64,000 bases of DNA from Pseudomonas sp. M47T1 (GCF_000263855.1 NZ_AJWX01000009.1:62001-126000); one strand, 5' to 3'. Shown: positions 26,846 to 36,476, numbered from the stretch's first letter. Notes: a model not told the origin generated them from the letters alone. Made by a program: numbers and translations.

Positions 26846-28168
26846 TCAATACACCCACACCTCCACCCGCCGGTTCTTGATACGGCCTTCGTCCAGGTCG
26901 TTGGCGGCTACCGGCATCTCCGCGCCCAGGCCGCGTATGTCGCGCAGGACTACGCCATTGCGCACCAGCTCGCGGCGCACGGTCATGGCGCGCAGGCGCG
27001 ATAGCAGCAGGGCGCGGGCGTCGTCGTCCTTGGTGTCGCCGAAGCCCACCAGCGTCACGTCCTTGTACGTCTTGCCGTGCACCCGCAGGTAATCCAGCAC
27101 CCGTTGCACGTCCGCCAGGGCCTTGTTGTCCAGGCTGGCGCTGCCTTCGGCGAAGCGGAAGTTCACGGAAAGACGTTGGGCCTCGCCCGCCAACTGACGG
27201 TAGTCAGCGGGCATGTTGGCGGTAGCCGGCACCTGGATGGCTTGCACCGTCTGTGAAACAAAACCGTACTGGGCCACGATGGCCTGGCCCTTGTCGCTCT
27301 GGGTAAAGCGTATTAGCGCCTGGGCCCAGGGGTTGTTGCGCGCCGGCGGCAGGTAGAAGTACAAGCGCCGCGACAGCGGGTAGTCCTCGGTGGCGATCAG
27401 GCTGATGCTGGGGGGCATGGCCTGGGCGGCGCCATCGCCAATGGCCAGGGCGCGGGCATGACGCACATAGGGCAGGCCAATGAAGCCGATGGCCTGGGGG
27501 TCGCGGCTGACTTCGTCGGACAATTGCTCGCTGGACTCAAGGCGCCGGGCGTTGGCGGCCAGGGTTTTGTCGCGCGCGGTGAGCACCAGTTCCTTGAAGG
27601 TGTCCCAAGTGCCGGACTGATCATCGCGGGCAAACAGGTGGATGGGCCCATGGCCCAGGCCCACCGATGACCAGTCGCGGACCTCGCCGGAAAAGATCTG
27701 CGCCAATTGCGCGGTGCTCAGTTGCCGCAGCGGATTATCGGGGTGCACGATCACCGCCACGCCATCGATGGCGATCACCTGTTCGGCCTCGGCGCTTTTC
27801 AGGTCGCCCAGCTTGTCCAGGGCCACTAATTCACGGTCCTTGATGGGGCGGGATGCGGCGGCAAGGTCCGCTTCGCCGTTCTCCAGCGCGGTAAAGCCGG
27901 TGCTGGAGCCGTGGGCGTCGATCTCGATGCGCAGGTGCTGGCCGTCTACCGTCAGTGCCGACACCTGTTGCTCGTTGGGCTGCGGTCCACTGTCGACCTG
28001 CACCTGCCTGAGCCCTTGGTCCAGCAACATGGCCTTTACCAGTGCCGGCCCCAGTTCCGCGCCGATGGTGTTGGAGCCCTGGATACGCAGCACGGGCACG
28101 TCGGCCTGGGCGCCCAAGGGCAGGGCCAGGCAGGCGAGGCTGAGCAGGAGGCGGGGGAGGGTGAGCAT
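26846..28168 (-). CDS. Secreted PstS-like binding domain fused to an OmpA peptidoglycan-binding domain
   Basis: This exported protein has 440 residues and a signal peptide (cleavage after ALPLGAQA). Residues 25-300 form a phosphate-binding-protein-like domain (LRIQGSNTIGAELGPALVKA, the ASRPIKDRELV segment, ARDDQSGTWDTFKELV). Residues 320-440 are an OmpA C-terminal domain (VNFRFAEGSASLDN, VTLVGFGDTKDDDARALLLS, KNRRVEVWVY) that binds peptidoglycan. It is therefore probably a cell-wall-tethered ligand-binding protein rather than the soluble partner of an ABC transporter. No permease genes adjoin it. The ligand is unknown; phosphate is only one possibility. It is the last minus-strand gene before a REP-bounded gap. 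Confidence 0.82.
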   Translation of the reverse strand: MLTLPRLLLSLACLALPLGAQADVPVLRIQGSNTIGAELGPALVKAMLLDQGLRQVQVDSGPQPNEQQVSALTVDGQHLRIEIDAHGSSTGFTALENGEADLAAASRPIKDRELVALDKLGDLKSAEAEQVIAIDGVAVIVHPDNPLRQLSTAQLAQIFSGEVRDWSSVGLGHGPIHLFARDDQSGTWDTFKELVLTARDKTLAANARRLESSEQLSDEVSRDPQAIGFIGLPYVRHARALAIGDGAAQAMPPSISLIATEDYPLSRRLYFYLPPARNNPWAQALIRFTQSDKGQAIVAQYGFVSQTVQAIQVPATANMPADYRQLAGEAQRLSVNFRFAEGSASLDNKALADVQRVLDYLRVHGKTYKDVTLVGFGDTKDDDARALLLSRLRAMTVRRELVRNGVVLRDIRGLGAEMPVAANDLDEGRIKNRRVEVWVY

Positions 28169-28262
28169 GGTTCTCGCACCAGGGAGCCCAGGGGGCGGTG
28201 CGACGAGAATAAGACAGAGGGATTACGGCAATGTGACGCGGTGACCAGGTGGGGCAACTGCT

Positions 28263-28358
28263 TGTGTGGGAGCGTGCTCTGCCCGCGAAAAGATCGCCGC
28301 GATCAGCCGGACCCGATGCGGCGCTGCCTTCGCGGGCAGGGCCCGCTCCCGCAAACGA
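28263..28358. repeat. REP pair
   Basis: GTGGGAGCGTGCTCTGCCCGCGAA near 28265-28290 is repeated in inverse orientation as TTCGCGGGCAGGGCCCGCTCCCGC near 28330-28352. This is the frequent GTGGGAGC...CCCGCGAA REP of this lineage. A second pair lies at 50240-50334. Confidence 0.75.
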
Positions 28359-28374
28359 CAGTTGCAGCTTCGGT

Positions 28375-29187
28375 TCAGCTCAACTTCAACCAAATCGGCG
28401 CATGATCCGAAGGCTTCTCCATCCCCCGCAACTCATAATCCACGCCCGCATCCGCCACCCGAGGCAGCAAGCCGTTGGATGCCATGATCACGTCAATGCG
28501 CAGGCCGCGCTTGGGTTCGTCCTCAAAACCGCGGCTGCGGTAATCGAACCAGCTGAAGCGGTCGGCCACCTCAGGGTTCAAGTGACGGAAGCTGTCCACC
28601 AGGCCCCAGTTTTTCAGGCGGGCCATCCACTCGCGTTCTTCGGGCAGGAAGCTGCACTTGCCGGTCTTCAGCCAGCGCTTGGCGTTGTCCGGGCCGATGC
28701 CGATGTCGCAGTCCTCGGGTGAGATGTTCACGTCGCCCATTACCACCAGCGCCTGGTCGTTGCTGAACTGACCTTCCAGCAAGGCTTGCAGGTCTTCATA
28801 GAAGCGCTGCTTGGCCGGGAACTTGGTGGGGTGGTCGCGGCTTTCACCTTGAGGGAAGTAGCCGTTCATGATGGTCACCGGGTTGCCATTGGCGTCGGCG
28901 AAGGTGCCCCAGATGAAGCGGCGCTGGGCGTCTTCTTCATCGGTGCTGAAGCCCTTGTGCAAGGCCAGCGGCGGCTGGCGCGACAGCAGCGCCACGCCAT
29001 AGTGGCCTTTCTGGCCGTGGTAGTGCACGTGGTAGCCCAGGGCCTCGACGTCGGCCAGCGGGAACTGCTCGTCGCTGACCTTGGTTTCCTGCAGGCCGAT
29101 GACGTCGGGCTGGTGTTTTTCGATCAGCGCCGCCAGCTGATGGGGCCGGGCGCGCAGGCCGTTGATGTTGAACGAGACAATCTTCAT
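28375..29187 (-). CDS. xthA: Exodeoxyribonuclease III (AP endonuclease)
   Basis: This Mg-dependent DNA repair nuclease has 270 residues, close to E. coli ExoIII (268). Motifs in order: [18 protein letters not shown] at the N-terminus, IGLQETKV with the metal-binding Glu, [28 protein letters not shown] with the Asp/Asn pair, [10 protein letters not shown], and the catalytic KPSDHAPIW near the end. It cuts abasic sites and degrades duplex DNA 3'-5'. In P. aeruginosa xthA is likewise near tamAB. Confidence 0.95.
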   Translation of the reverse strand: MKIVSFNINGLRARPHQLAALIEKHQPDVIGLQETKVSDEQFPLADVEALGYHVHYHGQKGHYGVALLSRQPPLALHKGFSTDEEDAQRRFIWGTFADANGNPVTIMNGYFPQGESRDHPTKFPAKQRFYEDLQALLEGQFSNDQALVVMGDVNISPEDCDIGIGPDNAKRWLKTGKCSFLPEEREWMARLKNWGLVDSFRHLNPEVADRFSWFDYRSRGFEDEPKRGLRIDVIMASNGLLPRVADAGVDYELRGMEKPSDHAPIWLKLS

Positions 29188-29283
29188 GGAGGCGGCAGTC
29201 CTGGGTAAAACGCCGATGCTAACGGATGGGCCGCACCAACGCGAGCCTCGTGCTAGTGTACGGTCTCCGAAATAAGCTGTTCA

Positions 29284-29390
29284 CTTTTGACGGCGTCTGT
29301 CGTTACCAGGCGGCGTTACGACTCCTCGCCATAGCCCTGCTATGACTCGTCGCCGCGCCTCGCCTGGCAACAACAGCCACTCGTCAAAAG
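29284..29390. other. Long imperfect stem-loop in the xthA-GNAT gap
   Basis: The 320-base gap between xthA and the acetyltransferase gene contains nested inverted repeats: CTTTTGACG/CGTCAAAAG (29284-29292 with 29382-29390), CCAGGCG/CGCCTGG (29307-29313 with 29361-29367), and CATAG/CTATG around a five-base loop (29330-29344). Together they form one hairpin of about 107 bases. There is no T tract, so it is not a simple terminator. It may be a structured leader or an unrecognised small RNA. The rest of the gap shows nothing else. Confidence 0.55.
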
Positions 29391-29507
29391 CGCACGTATT
29401 TCTCAGAAAGGACACTAGGGTCAATTACAGGGAACCTCAGCTGACGGCCACACCCCAATACAAGAATGCGCCGCATCAGCGGCGTCGTGCTGCAAAGGAG
29501 CTTGATC

Positions 29508-30158
29508 ATGTCCCAGACTGCCAGCGAAACGGCCAGCATTGTGTTGTTGGACGGTGGCTACGCCAGTGAAGTGCGCTCCTTGCTCTTTCATGCCTACCGC
29601 CACGAGCCAACCTTCGCCTATGTGTTCGAAGCCGAGCGCCCCGGCTACGAGCAGCGCGTGCGGGCCACGGTGCGTGAACTGGTGAAGCAGCACTTTCTGC
29701 AGGATTTGCCGGGCATCGGCCTGCTGCTGGAGGATCGCCTGGTGGGCGCGGCCCTGATCGCACCGCCACAACGGCGGCTGGGTATCACCGAAAGCTGGGC
29801 CTGGCGCCTGCGCATGTTGCTCAGTACCGGACTGCGCTGTACGCGTCGCTACCTGGAATATTATCAGTCGGTGTTGGCCTGCCTGCCCAGCGACGCGGTG
29901 CACCTGCTGCCGCTGTTGGCTATCCACCCGCAATACCAGGGTCACCACCTGGGCGAGCAACTTTTGACCGCCGTGCACAACTGGTGCGCCGATGACGAGC
30001 ACTCCGATGGCGTGGTGCTGGACACTGGCAACCCGCGTTATCTGGACTTCTACCAACGGCAGGGCTACGAGGAAATCGGCGAAATTGCCGTGGGGCCGGT
30101 GCGTGAACATGTGTTCTTTCATGCAAGCCCGCAACATTTAGAACATATTCGCGTCTAG
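29508..30158 (+). CDS. GNAT family N-acetyltransferase
   Basis: This GNAT-fold protein has 216 residues. The acetyl-CoA site is in the C-terminal half (LLPLLAIHPQYQGHHLGEQLL), followed by VVLDTGNPRYLDFYQRQGYEEIG. The start at 29508 follows a strong AAAGGAG site. The substrate cannot be read. It lies between xthA and tamAB and is transcribed toward tamA, 65 bases away. Cotranscription is possible. Confidence 0.85.
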   Translation: MSQTASETASIVLLDGGYASEVRSLLFHAYRHEPTFAYVFEAERPGYEQRVRATVRELVKQHFLQDLPGIGLLLEDRLVGAALIAPPQRRLGITESWAWRLRMLLSTGLRCTRRYLEYYQSVLACLPSDAVHLLPLLAIHPQYQGHHLGEQLLTAVHNWCADDEHSDGVVLDTGNPRYLDFYQRQGYEEIGEIAVGPVREHVFFHASPQHLEHIRV

Positions 30159-30223
30159 TATCAGAATCTTGCGAGGGCCGAACCGCTCTTAAAACGCCGC
30201 TTGACCGTGATAGCATCCGCGCC

Positions 30224-31951
30224 ATGAAGTTTTCAGGACGATTTACCCGCGGTCTGGTTTTGCTGTTCACGAGTTTCGCTGCCCAGGCGCAGACCGAACT
30301 GGTGGTGCAGGTCAAACCGGCCAATGCCGAGCTCAAGGCCAACGTCGAAGGTTATATCGGCAGCCTGGGCGACCGTGATGCCGAGGCACTCGAGCGCTTC
30401 AGCCATGGGGCCGAGGAGCAAGCCGCCAAGGCTGCCCAGGCCTTGGGCTATTACCAGGCGCACATTGCCGCTCAGGTGAAGGACGGCAAGAACCCGCAAC
30501 TGGTGCTGAGCATCGAGCCGGGTGAGCCTATTCACCTGCGCAATGTAACCATTCGCGTGGAAGGCCCCGCCAGCCAGTTCAAGCGCTTGCGCCTGCCCGA
30601 CAGCGCCGACCTGCTGCCTGGCGCGGTACTCAACCACGGCCACTATGAAGACGCCAAGCACCTGATCCTCAACCAGGCCTCGCGCTTCGGTTATTTCAAA
30701 GGCCATTTCACCCAGCAGAAACTGGCCGTGGACCCCCAGGCAGGTGTGGCCGACATTGAACTGGTGTACGACAGCGGCCCGCGCTACACCCTGGGCGCCG
30801 TGCATTTTGAAGGCGACACGCCCTTCGACGACGACCTGCTGCAACGCATGGTGCCGTTCAAACCCGGCACGCCCTACGACTCGCAACTGGTGGCCGAGCT
30901 CAACCAGGCGCTGCAATCGAGCGGCTATTTCGAAAGCCTGCGGGTGGACGCGGCGCCCACGTCCGCCGATGGCCAGGTCATCCCCGTGAACGTGCAGTTG
31001 AAAACCCGCAAGCCGCGCACGATCGGTATCGGCCCGGGCTACTCCACCGACGTCGGCCCGCGCGTCAAGGCCAACTGGACCCGGCACTGGGTCAACTCCC
31101 ACGGCGACAGCTACGGCGCCGAGGCGGAAGTATCGGCGCCCCGGCAGAACATCGGCCTGTGGTACGACACGCCCCTGGACCCGCCCCTCACGGACAAGCT
31201 GCGCTGGGCCGCCGGCTACCAGTACGAGGAAATCGCCGACACCGACAGCCTGAGCAAATTGCTCACCGTGGGCCCCGAATGGCACAGCAAGCTGCCCAGC
31301 GGCTGGCAGCGGGTGATTTCGCTCAAATGGCAACGCGAAGAATACCGCCTGGGCAATGACAGCGGCCTGAGCACGCTGCTGATGCCCGGCATCAGTTACG
31401 GCTACCTCAAGAGCGACAACAAAGTCGACCCGCACAACGGCTACCGCTTGCAGTTCGACGCGCAAGTGGCGAAAGAGGGGTTGGGCTCGGACGCCAACCT
31501 GGTCCACGGCAACGTGCTGCTCAAGGGCCTGACCACGCTGGGCGAGAACCATCGCTTGCTCGGCCGCGTGCAGTTTGGCGGCAGCGTCACCAATGGCTAC
31601 AAGGACATCCCGCCGTCGCTGCGCTTCTTTGCCGGTGGCGACCAGAGCGTGCGCGGTTATGACTACCAGACCTTGTCCCCGGAGAATTCGGACGGTGACA
31701 AGATCGGCGGCCGCTACCTGGTGGCCGGCAGTGTCGAGTACCAGTATTCGATCGCCGAGAAATGGCGCATTGCGACCTTTGTCGACGAGGGCAACTCGTT
31801 CAACAACCTCGAACTGCCCAGCCTGAAGACTGGTGTGGGCGTGGGTATCCGCTGGGTATCGCCGGTGGGGCCGATTCGTGTCGACCTGGCGCATGCGCTG
31901 GAAGACCCGGGCGGTTTTCGCATTCACTTTGCCATAGGGCCTGAGCTTTGA
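30224..31951 (+). CDS. tamA: Translocation and assembly module protein TamA
   Basis: This Omp85-family outer-membrane protein has 575 residues. It has a signal peptide (to about AAQA, residue 22), three POTRA-like domains to about residue 260 (VRFEG-type motif AVHFEGDTPFDDDLLQ), and a 16-strand barrel to the end, with the G-D-Q-S-V-R-G-Y loop (FFAGGDQSVRGYDYQTL) typical of Omp85. With TamB it helps insert certain outer-membrane proteins and move lipids. Its stop overlaps the TTG start of tamB. Confidence 0.93.
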   Translation: MKFSGRFTRGLVLLFTSFAAQAQTELVVQVKPANAELKANVEGYIGSLGDRDAEALERFSHGAEEQAAKAAQALGYYQAHIAAQVKDGKNPQLVLSIEPGEPIHLRNVTIRVEGPASQFKRLRLPDSADLLPGAVLNHGHYEDAKHLILNQASRFGYFKGHFTQQKLAVDPQAGVADIELVYDSGPRYTLGAVHFEGDTPFDDDLLQRMVPFKPGTPYDSQLVAELNQALQSSGYFESLRVDAAPTSADGQVIPVNVQLKTRKPRTIGIGPGYSTDVGPRVKANWTRHWVNSHGDSYGAEAEVSAPRQNIGLWYDTPLDPPLTDKLRWAAGYQYEEIADTDSLSKLLTVGPEWHSKLPSGWQRVISLKWQREEYRLGNDSGLSTLLMPGISYGYLKSDNKVDPHNGYRLQFDAQVAKEGLGSDANLVHGNVLLKGLTTLGENHRLLGRVQFGGSVTNGYKDIPPSLRFFAGGDQSVRGYDYQTLSPENSDGDKIGGRYLVAGSVEYQYSIAEKWRIATFVDEGNSFNNLELPSLKTGVGVGIRWVSPVGPIRVDLAHALEDPGGFRIHFAIGPEL

Positions 31952-34900
31952 ATCGGCTGTTGAAACGCGGCCTGCTGTGGGCCGGGAGCGGCGTGCTCGC
32001 CGTGGTCGGGGTAGTGCTGGTGAGCGCCGTGTTGGTGCTGGAAACCACGGCCGGCAGCCGGTGGGCCCTGGCGCGGGTGCCCGGTCTTGCCGTGGACAAC
32101 TTCCAGGGCCGCCTGGGCGGCCATTGGCGCGCCGACGCGGTGCGCTGGGAGCAGGGCGGCACGCGCCTGCAACTGCAAACGCCGTTGATGGAGTGGTCGC
32201 CCTCGTGTTTGCTGCACATGACCCTGTGCATCGAGCGCCTGGAGGTGGAACAGATCAGCCTGACCTTGCCGCCCAGCGCGCCATCCGCCGACAGCGGGCC
32301 ACTGACGTTGCCGGACCTGAAACTGCCCATTACCCTGCAACTGGGCGAGGTGTACCTGGGCAGCCTGACCATCGACGGCAGCGAGCAGGTGCAGAAGCTC
32401 AAGCTGGCGGCCCAATGGACGAGCGAAGGCCTGCACATCGACACCCTGCATGCCCAGCGCGATGACCTCAGCCTGGACCTGAGCGGCACCCTCACCCCCG
32501 GTGGGCGCTGGCCGCTCAAGGCCCAGGCCCAGGTGCAGTTGCCCAAGGTGGATGAACAACCGTGGCAGTTGGCCCTGGACATCAATGGCAACCTGCTGGA
32601 CAGCTTGCACCTGCAAGGCCAGAGCAGTGGTTACCTGCCCGCCGACGTGACGGGTGAACTGCAGCCGCTGGCCGACAATTTGCCGGCCCAGTTGCACATC
32701 ACTTCCCAGGCCTTCAAGGCCGCTGCGGCGTTGCCGGACACCTTGCAGCTCAACCAGCTGGACCTGAGCGCCAAGGGCGACCTGAAGGCGGGCTACCAGA
32801 TCGTCGGCAAGGCGCAATTGCCCGCCGAAGGCGCGCCCATGAGCCTGGCCCTGAGCGGCGTGGCCACCGCCCAGGGCGCGCAGGTCCAGGCGCTGCAACT
32901 GGGCGTGGATGACGCCCAGCGGGTCAAGCTCGATGGCCAGGTCAGCTGGCATGACGGCCTCAGCGCCGACGCCAAGCTCGACTGGCTGGATTTTCCCTGG
33001 CATCGCCTGTACCCCGACATCGCCGAACCCCAGGTCAGCGTGCACCGGTTCAGCACCCAGGTGAGCTACCGCAACGGCCATTACATCGGAAACTTCAGCG
33101 GCGACTTCACCGGGCCGGCCGGCGTTTTCAGCCTGCTGAGCCCGTTCAGTGGCGACCTGGGCGCGGTGTACTTGCCACAGCTGGAACTGAGCGCGGGCAA
33201 GGGCAAGGCCACGGGCAGCCTGACGTTGCAGTTTGCCGATGGGCTACGCTGGAACGCGGCCCTGGACCTGAGCAACCTGGACCCGGCCTTTTGGGTGGCC
33301 GAACTGCCGGGCAACCTGGCCGGCCCCTTGCGCAGCAAGGGTGAATTGATCAACGGCGCCCTGCACCTCGACGCCGACCTGGACCTAAAGGGCCGTTTGC
33401 GCGGCCAGCCGGCGGTGTTGCAGGTCAAGGCCCAGGGCGCTGACCAGCGCTGGACCCTGGCCAACCTCGACGTACGCCTGGGCGACAACCACATCAACGG
33501 CAGCGGCAGCCTCGACCAGCGCCTGGCCGGCCGCGTGGACCTGGACCTGCCACGCCTGGGCCAGTTGTGGCCACAGTTGCAGGGCCAGTTGAAGGGCCGC
33601 ATTGACGCCGCCGGTACCCTGCAGGCGCCTCAGGGCGAAGTGAGCCTGCAAGGGCAGAACCTGGCGCTGGGCGACAACCGCTTGCAGGGCATTACCCTGG
33701 GTGCCAGCCTGGACAAGGCCCAGCAAGGCAACCTGACGCTGTCGGCCAGCGGCATCCGCACCGGGGCCACCGTGTTGGGCACCCTGACGGCCAAAGGCAG
33801 CGGCGACCTGCGCCGCCAGCAACTGCAATTGGACCTCAAGGGCCCGCAACTGCTGCTAGCCCTTGGCCTGGACGGCACGTTGGACAAAGGCAACTGGCGC
33901 GGCCGCCTGGCCAGCGCCGACGTTCAGGCCGGCGGCCAGGACTGGCGGCTGGCCAACCCGGCCAAACTGGAGCGGCTGGCCAACGGCACGCTCAATCTGG
34001 GCGCACACTGTTTCCAGTCCGCAGGCGCCAGCCTGTGCGGCGAGGACCAGCGCCTGATGCCCGAGCCGAAGATCCGCTACCACCTCAAGCAGTTCGCGCT
34101 GCAAAGCCTGGCGCAATGGCTGCCCAAGGACTTCGCCTGGCAAGGCCTGCTCAATGCCGACCTGCAATTGGACCTGCCGGCCAGCGGGCCCAAGGGCCAG
34201 GTGCTGGTGGACGCCAGCGGCGGCACCCTGCGCCTGAAGGACAAGGAGCAGTGGCTGGACTTTCCCTACCGCACCCTGCGCCTGACCAGCAGCCTGGGGC
34301 CGCGCCGCATTGACACGCAGCTGCAGTTCGAGGGCGAGCGCCTGGGGCAACTACAGGTCAATGCACGCATTGATCCCCTGGCGCGCAACAAACCGCTAAC
34401 AGGGGATTTCCGCCTGCAAGGGCTGGATGTGGGGATTGCCCGTCCGTTCGCGCCCATGGTCGAGAAATTGGCCGGGCACCTGGACGGCAGCGGCCAGTTG
34501 GCCGGCACCTTGGTGGCGCCGCAGGTCAACGGCAGCTTAAGGCTCAGTGGCGGCGAGATTGCCGGGGCGCAGTTGCCGGTCAGTTTCGAAGGCCTGCAAT
34601 TGCAGGCGCAGATCGCCGGCGAAAGCCTGCACCTGCAAGGTGACTGGAAAAGCGGCAAGGCCGGGCAGGGCAGCCTCGGCGGCCAGGTTCAGTGGGGCCA
34701 GGCATTGATGGCGGACATCAGCCTCAAGGGCAGCCGCCTGCCCGTGACCGTGGAGCCCTACGCGGAACTGGAAGCCGCCCCCGACCTGCACGTGCAAATG
34801 GCGGACAACAAACTGGCGGTGACCGGCAAGGTGTTGATTCCCACCGGCGCCATCACGGTGCGCGAGTTGCCGCCCTCCACGGTCAAGGTGTCCGATGACA

Positions 34901-35634
34901 CAGTGATCATCGGCCACCAGGCACCTCCCGATGCCGCGCCGATGGCCATGGCCATGGACATCAATGTCGAGGTGGGGCAGGACAAACTGAGCTTTACCGG
35001 TTTTGGCCTGACAGCCAATCTGGCCGGCCATGTGCACATTGGCGATAACCTCGACACCCGCGGTGAGCTCACCCTCAATGACGGACGCTACCGCGCCTAC
35101 GGCCAGCGCCTGACCATCCGCCGCGCGCGCCTGTTGTTCGCCGGGCCCATCGACCAGCCGTACCTGGACATCGAGGCCGTCCGCCAGACCGACGACGTGA
35201 TCGCCGGCATCCGCCTGAGCGGTAGCGCCGAGCAGCCCACCACCGAGGTGTTTTCCGAACCCACCATGAGCCAGGAGCAGGCCTTGTCCTACCTGGTGCT
35301 GGGCAGGCCGTTGAGTTCCACGGGCGACGACAACAACATGCTTGCCCAGGCCGCCCTGGGCCTTGGGCTGGCGGGTAGTTCCGGGGTGACCGATCACCTG
35401 GCCAAGGACCTGGGTATCCAGGACTTCCAACTGGACACCCAGGGCAGCGGCACGACCACCAGCGTGGTGGCCAGCGGCAACCTGTCGGAGAAGCTCAGCC
35501 TGCGTTATGGCGTGGGGGTGTTTGAACCGGCCAACACCATTGCCCTGCGCTACAAGCTGAGCAAGAAAGTGTATGTCGAGGTGGCCAGTGGCGTTGCCAG
35601 CTCGCTCGACATCTTCTACAAGCGCGATTTCTGA
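31948..35634 (+). CDS. tamB: Translocation and assembly module protein TamB
   Basis: This is a 1228-residue protein. It has an N-terminal inner-membrane helix (about 10-33, WAGSGVLAVVGVVLVSAVLV), a very long beta-rich periplasmic part of repeated AsmA/TamB-type strands, and the conserved DUF490 C-terminus (ATNLAGHV-like FGLTANLAGHVHIGD, VLGRPLSSTGDDNN, LSLRYGVGVFEPANTIALRY, and a terminal Phe). It bridges the periplasm to TamA. The TTG start at 31948 overlaps the tamA stop, and no ATG near it gives the membrane helix. Confidence 0.93.
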   Translation: MNRLLKRGLLWAGSGVLAVVGVVLVSAVLVLETTAGSRWALARVPGLAVDNFQGRLGGHWRADAVRWEQGGTRLQLQTPLMEWSPSCLLHMTLCIERLEVEQISLTLPPSAPSADSGPLTLPDLKLPITLQLGEVYLGSLTIDGSEQVQKLKLAAQWTSEGLHIDTLHAQRDDLSLDLSGTLTPGGRWPLKAQAQVQLPKVDEQPWQLALDINGNLLDSLHLQGQSSGYLPADVTGELQPLADNLPAQLHITSQAFKAAAALPDTLQLNQLDLSAKGDLKAGYQIVGKAQLPAEGAPMSLALSGVATAQGAQVQALQLGVDDAQRVKLDGQVSWHDGLSADAKLDWLDFPWHRLYPDIAEPQVSVHRFSTQVSYRNGHYIGNFSGDFTGPAGVFSLLSPFSGDLGAVYLPQLELSAGKGKATGSLTLQFADGLRWNAALDLSNLDPAFWVAELPGNLAGPLRSKGELINGALHLDADLDLKGRLRGQPAVLQVKAQGADQRWTLANLDVRLGDNHINGSGSLDQRLAGRVDLDLPRLGQLWPQLQGQLKGRIDAAGTLQAPQGEVSLQGQNLALGDNRLQGITLGASLDKAQQGNLTLSASGIRTGATVLGTLTAKGSGDLRRQQLQLDLKGPQLLLALGLDGTLDKGNWRGRLASADVQAGGQDWRLANPAKLERLANGTLNLGAHCFQSAGASLCGEDQRLMPEPKIRYHLKQFALQSLAQWLPKDFAWQGLLNADLQLDLPASGPKGQVLVDASGGTLRLKDKEQWLDFPYRTLRLTSSLGPRRIDTQLQFEGERLGQLQVNARIDPLARNKPLTGDFRLQGLDVGIARPFAPMVEKLAGHLDGSGQLAGTLVAPQVNGSLRLSGGEIAGAQLPVSFEGLQLQAQIAGESLHLQGDWKSGKAGQGSLGGQVQWGQALMADISLKGSRLPVTVEPYAELEAAPDLHVQMADNKLAVTGKVLIPTGAITVRELPPSTVKVSDDTVIIGHQAPPDAAPMAMAMDINVEVGQDKLSFTGFGLTANLAGHVHIGDNLDTRGELTLNDGRYRAYGQRLTIRRARLLFAGPIDQPYLDIEAVRQTDDVIAGIRLSGSAEQPTTEVFSEPTMSQEQALSYLVLGRPLSSTGDDNNMLAQAALGLGLAGSSGVTDHLAKDLGIQDFQLDTQGSGTTTSVVASGNLSEKLSLRYGVGVFEPANTIALRYKLSKKVYVEVASGVASSLDIFYKRDF

Positions 35635-35640
35635 CGTGAA

Positions 35641-35662
35641 GACGACGCCCTGGGGCGTCGTC
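35641..35662 (+). terminator. Terminator hairpin after tamB
   Basis: A perfect 10-base stem GACGACGCCC/GGGCGTCGTC with a two-base spacer lies seven bases after the tamB stop. It is followed by only a short T-containing run (GGTTTGCT), so it is somewhat atypical. It sits between converging genes. Confidence 0.65.
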
Positions 35663-35684
35663 GGTTTGCTGCGCGGGGGGTGGG

Positions 35685-36077
35685 TCAGGTGCAGTCGGCC
35701 GACGCGCCTGCTTCCTGGCGCCTGATGTTGCCGATCTGGCGCAGGCTCAAGCCGTACTTGTCGGCCAATTCGCTGCGTGAGCTGCCCTTGGAACTTTCCT
35801 CCTGAATTTGCCGGTTGCGCAACTGCCGGCAGAAATGATCGGCCTTGGGAATCTCCAGGGCCAGGCCTGCGAACCGCTCGATCAAGCGCTCCAGTGCCTC
35901 GCGCGGCAGGTGCTTGGCCAGCGCGGTGCGCTGCGGGTGCTTGGGGATGTACTTGGGGCGCCCACCGTACAGGCAGGTCAGGTGGTAGGCATGCTCCACG
36001 CCGATGCAATCGATCAGCCGTTGCAGCGAATGGGGCAGTTGGCTGATGTCGACTTGCTTGAGGTCATTGATATCCAT
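35685..36077 (-). CDS. Mor-like (phage Mu middle-operon activator family) DNA-binding protein
   Basis: This small protein has 130 residues. It has the dimerisation segment LPHSLQRLIDCIGVEHAYHLTCLYGGRPKYIP and a C-terminal helix-turn-helix (SRSELADKYGLSLRQIGNIRRQ), the layout of the Mor/C family. No other phage genes are nearby, so it is an orphan regulator, either domesticated or left from a prophage. Targets are unknown. Confidence 0.75.
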   Translation of the reverse strand: MDINDLKQVDISQLPHSLQRLIDCIGVEHAYHLTCLYGGRPKYIPKHPQRTALAKHLPREALERLIERFAGLALEIPKADHFCRQLRNRQIQEESSKGSSRSELADKYGLSLRQIGNIRRQEAGASADCT

Positions 36078-36443
36078 GTTGACGTCCTTGTAATGGCGAT
36101 AGGATTTTCGTGGCGACCGTCACGTTGCGCGGCGCTTGGTCAAATTCTATGTGGAATCGCCGGGCACTACAGACGGCAACGGTGATAGAGGCGGTAGGAA
36201 AATGGGCGTTGTGTTGTAGCAGTAATCGCCAAGGGCGGTCTGGAGGGCGTGAAACTGTGGAAAATGGCGTTAAGCCATTGCGCAGGGGGTGGGGCACCCA
36301 TCGGGCGCTGTAATCAATAATTGCTGCCCAGCGACGCGATACCGCTCTGCTTGGCATGCGCCCTCCATTGTTTCCAAGGCTTGCGCCATCCGCGCGACGT
36401 ACCGCTTGACCCAAGAGCCTCCAGCTCAGTGTTCATCACGTAG
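36078..36443. other. Intergenic stretch without a supported gene
   Basis: About 370 bases lie between the Mor-like gene and the small lipoprotein gene. A 40-residue frame on the minus strand (36314-36436, MNTELEALGSSGTSRGWRKP...) is protein-like (basic, tryptophan-rich) but has no ribosome site and overlaps the terminator region of the lipoprotein gene. I do not call it a gene. Nothing else was recognised. Confidence 0.4.
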
Positions 36444-36468
36444 AAAAAAAGCGAGCCCTGGGGCTCGC
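36444..36468 (-). terminator. Rho-independent terminator of the small lipoprotein gene
   Basis: Read on the minus strand, the stem GCGAGCCC/GGGCTCGC (36468-36451) is followed by seven T (36450-36444). It lies just after the lipoprotein stop and supports this short gene being expressed. Confidence 0.85.
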
Positions 36469-36476
36469 TTCTGGAG

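Noticed and set aside
36314..36436. A possible 40-residue basic protein (MNTELEALGSSG...)
   Set aside because: It has no ribosome site and overlaps the start of the terminator region. Without conservation data it cannot be told from chance.
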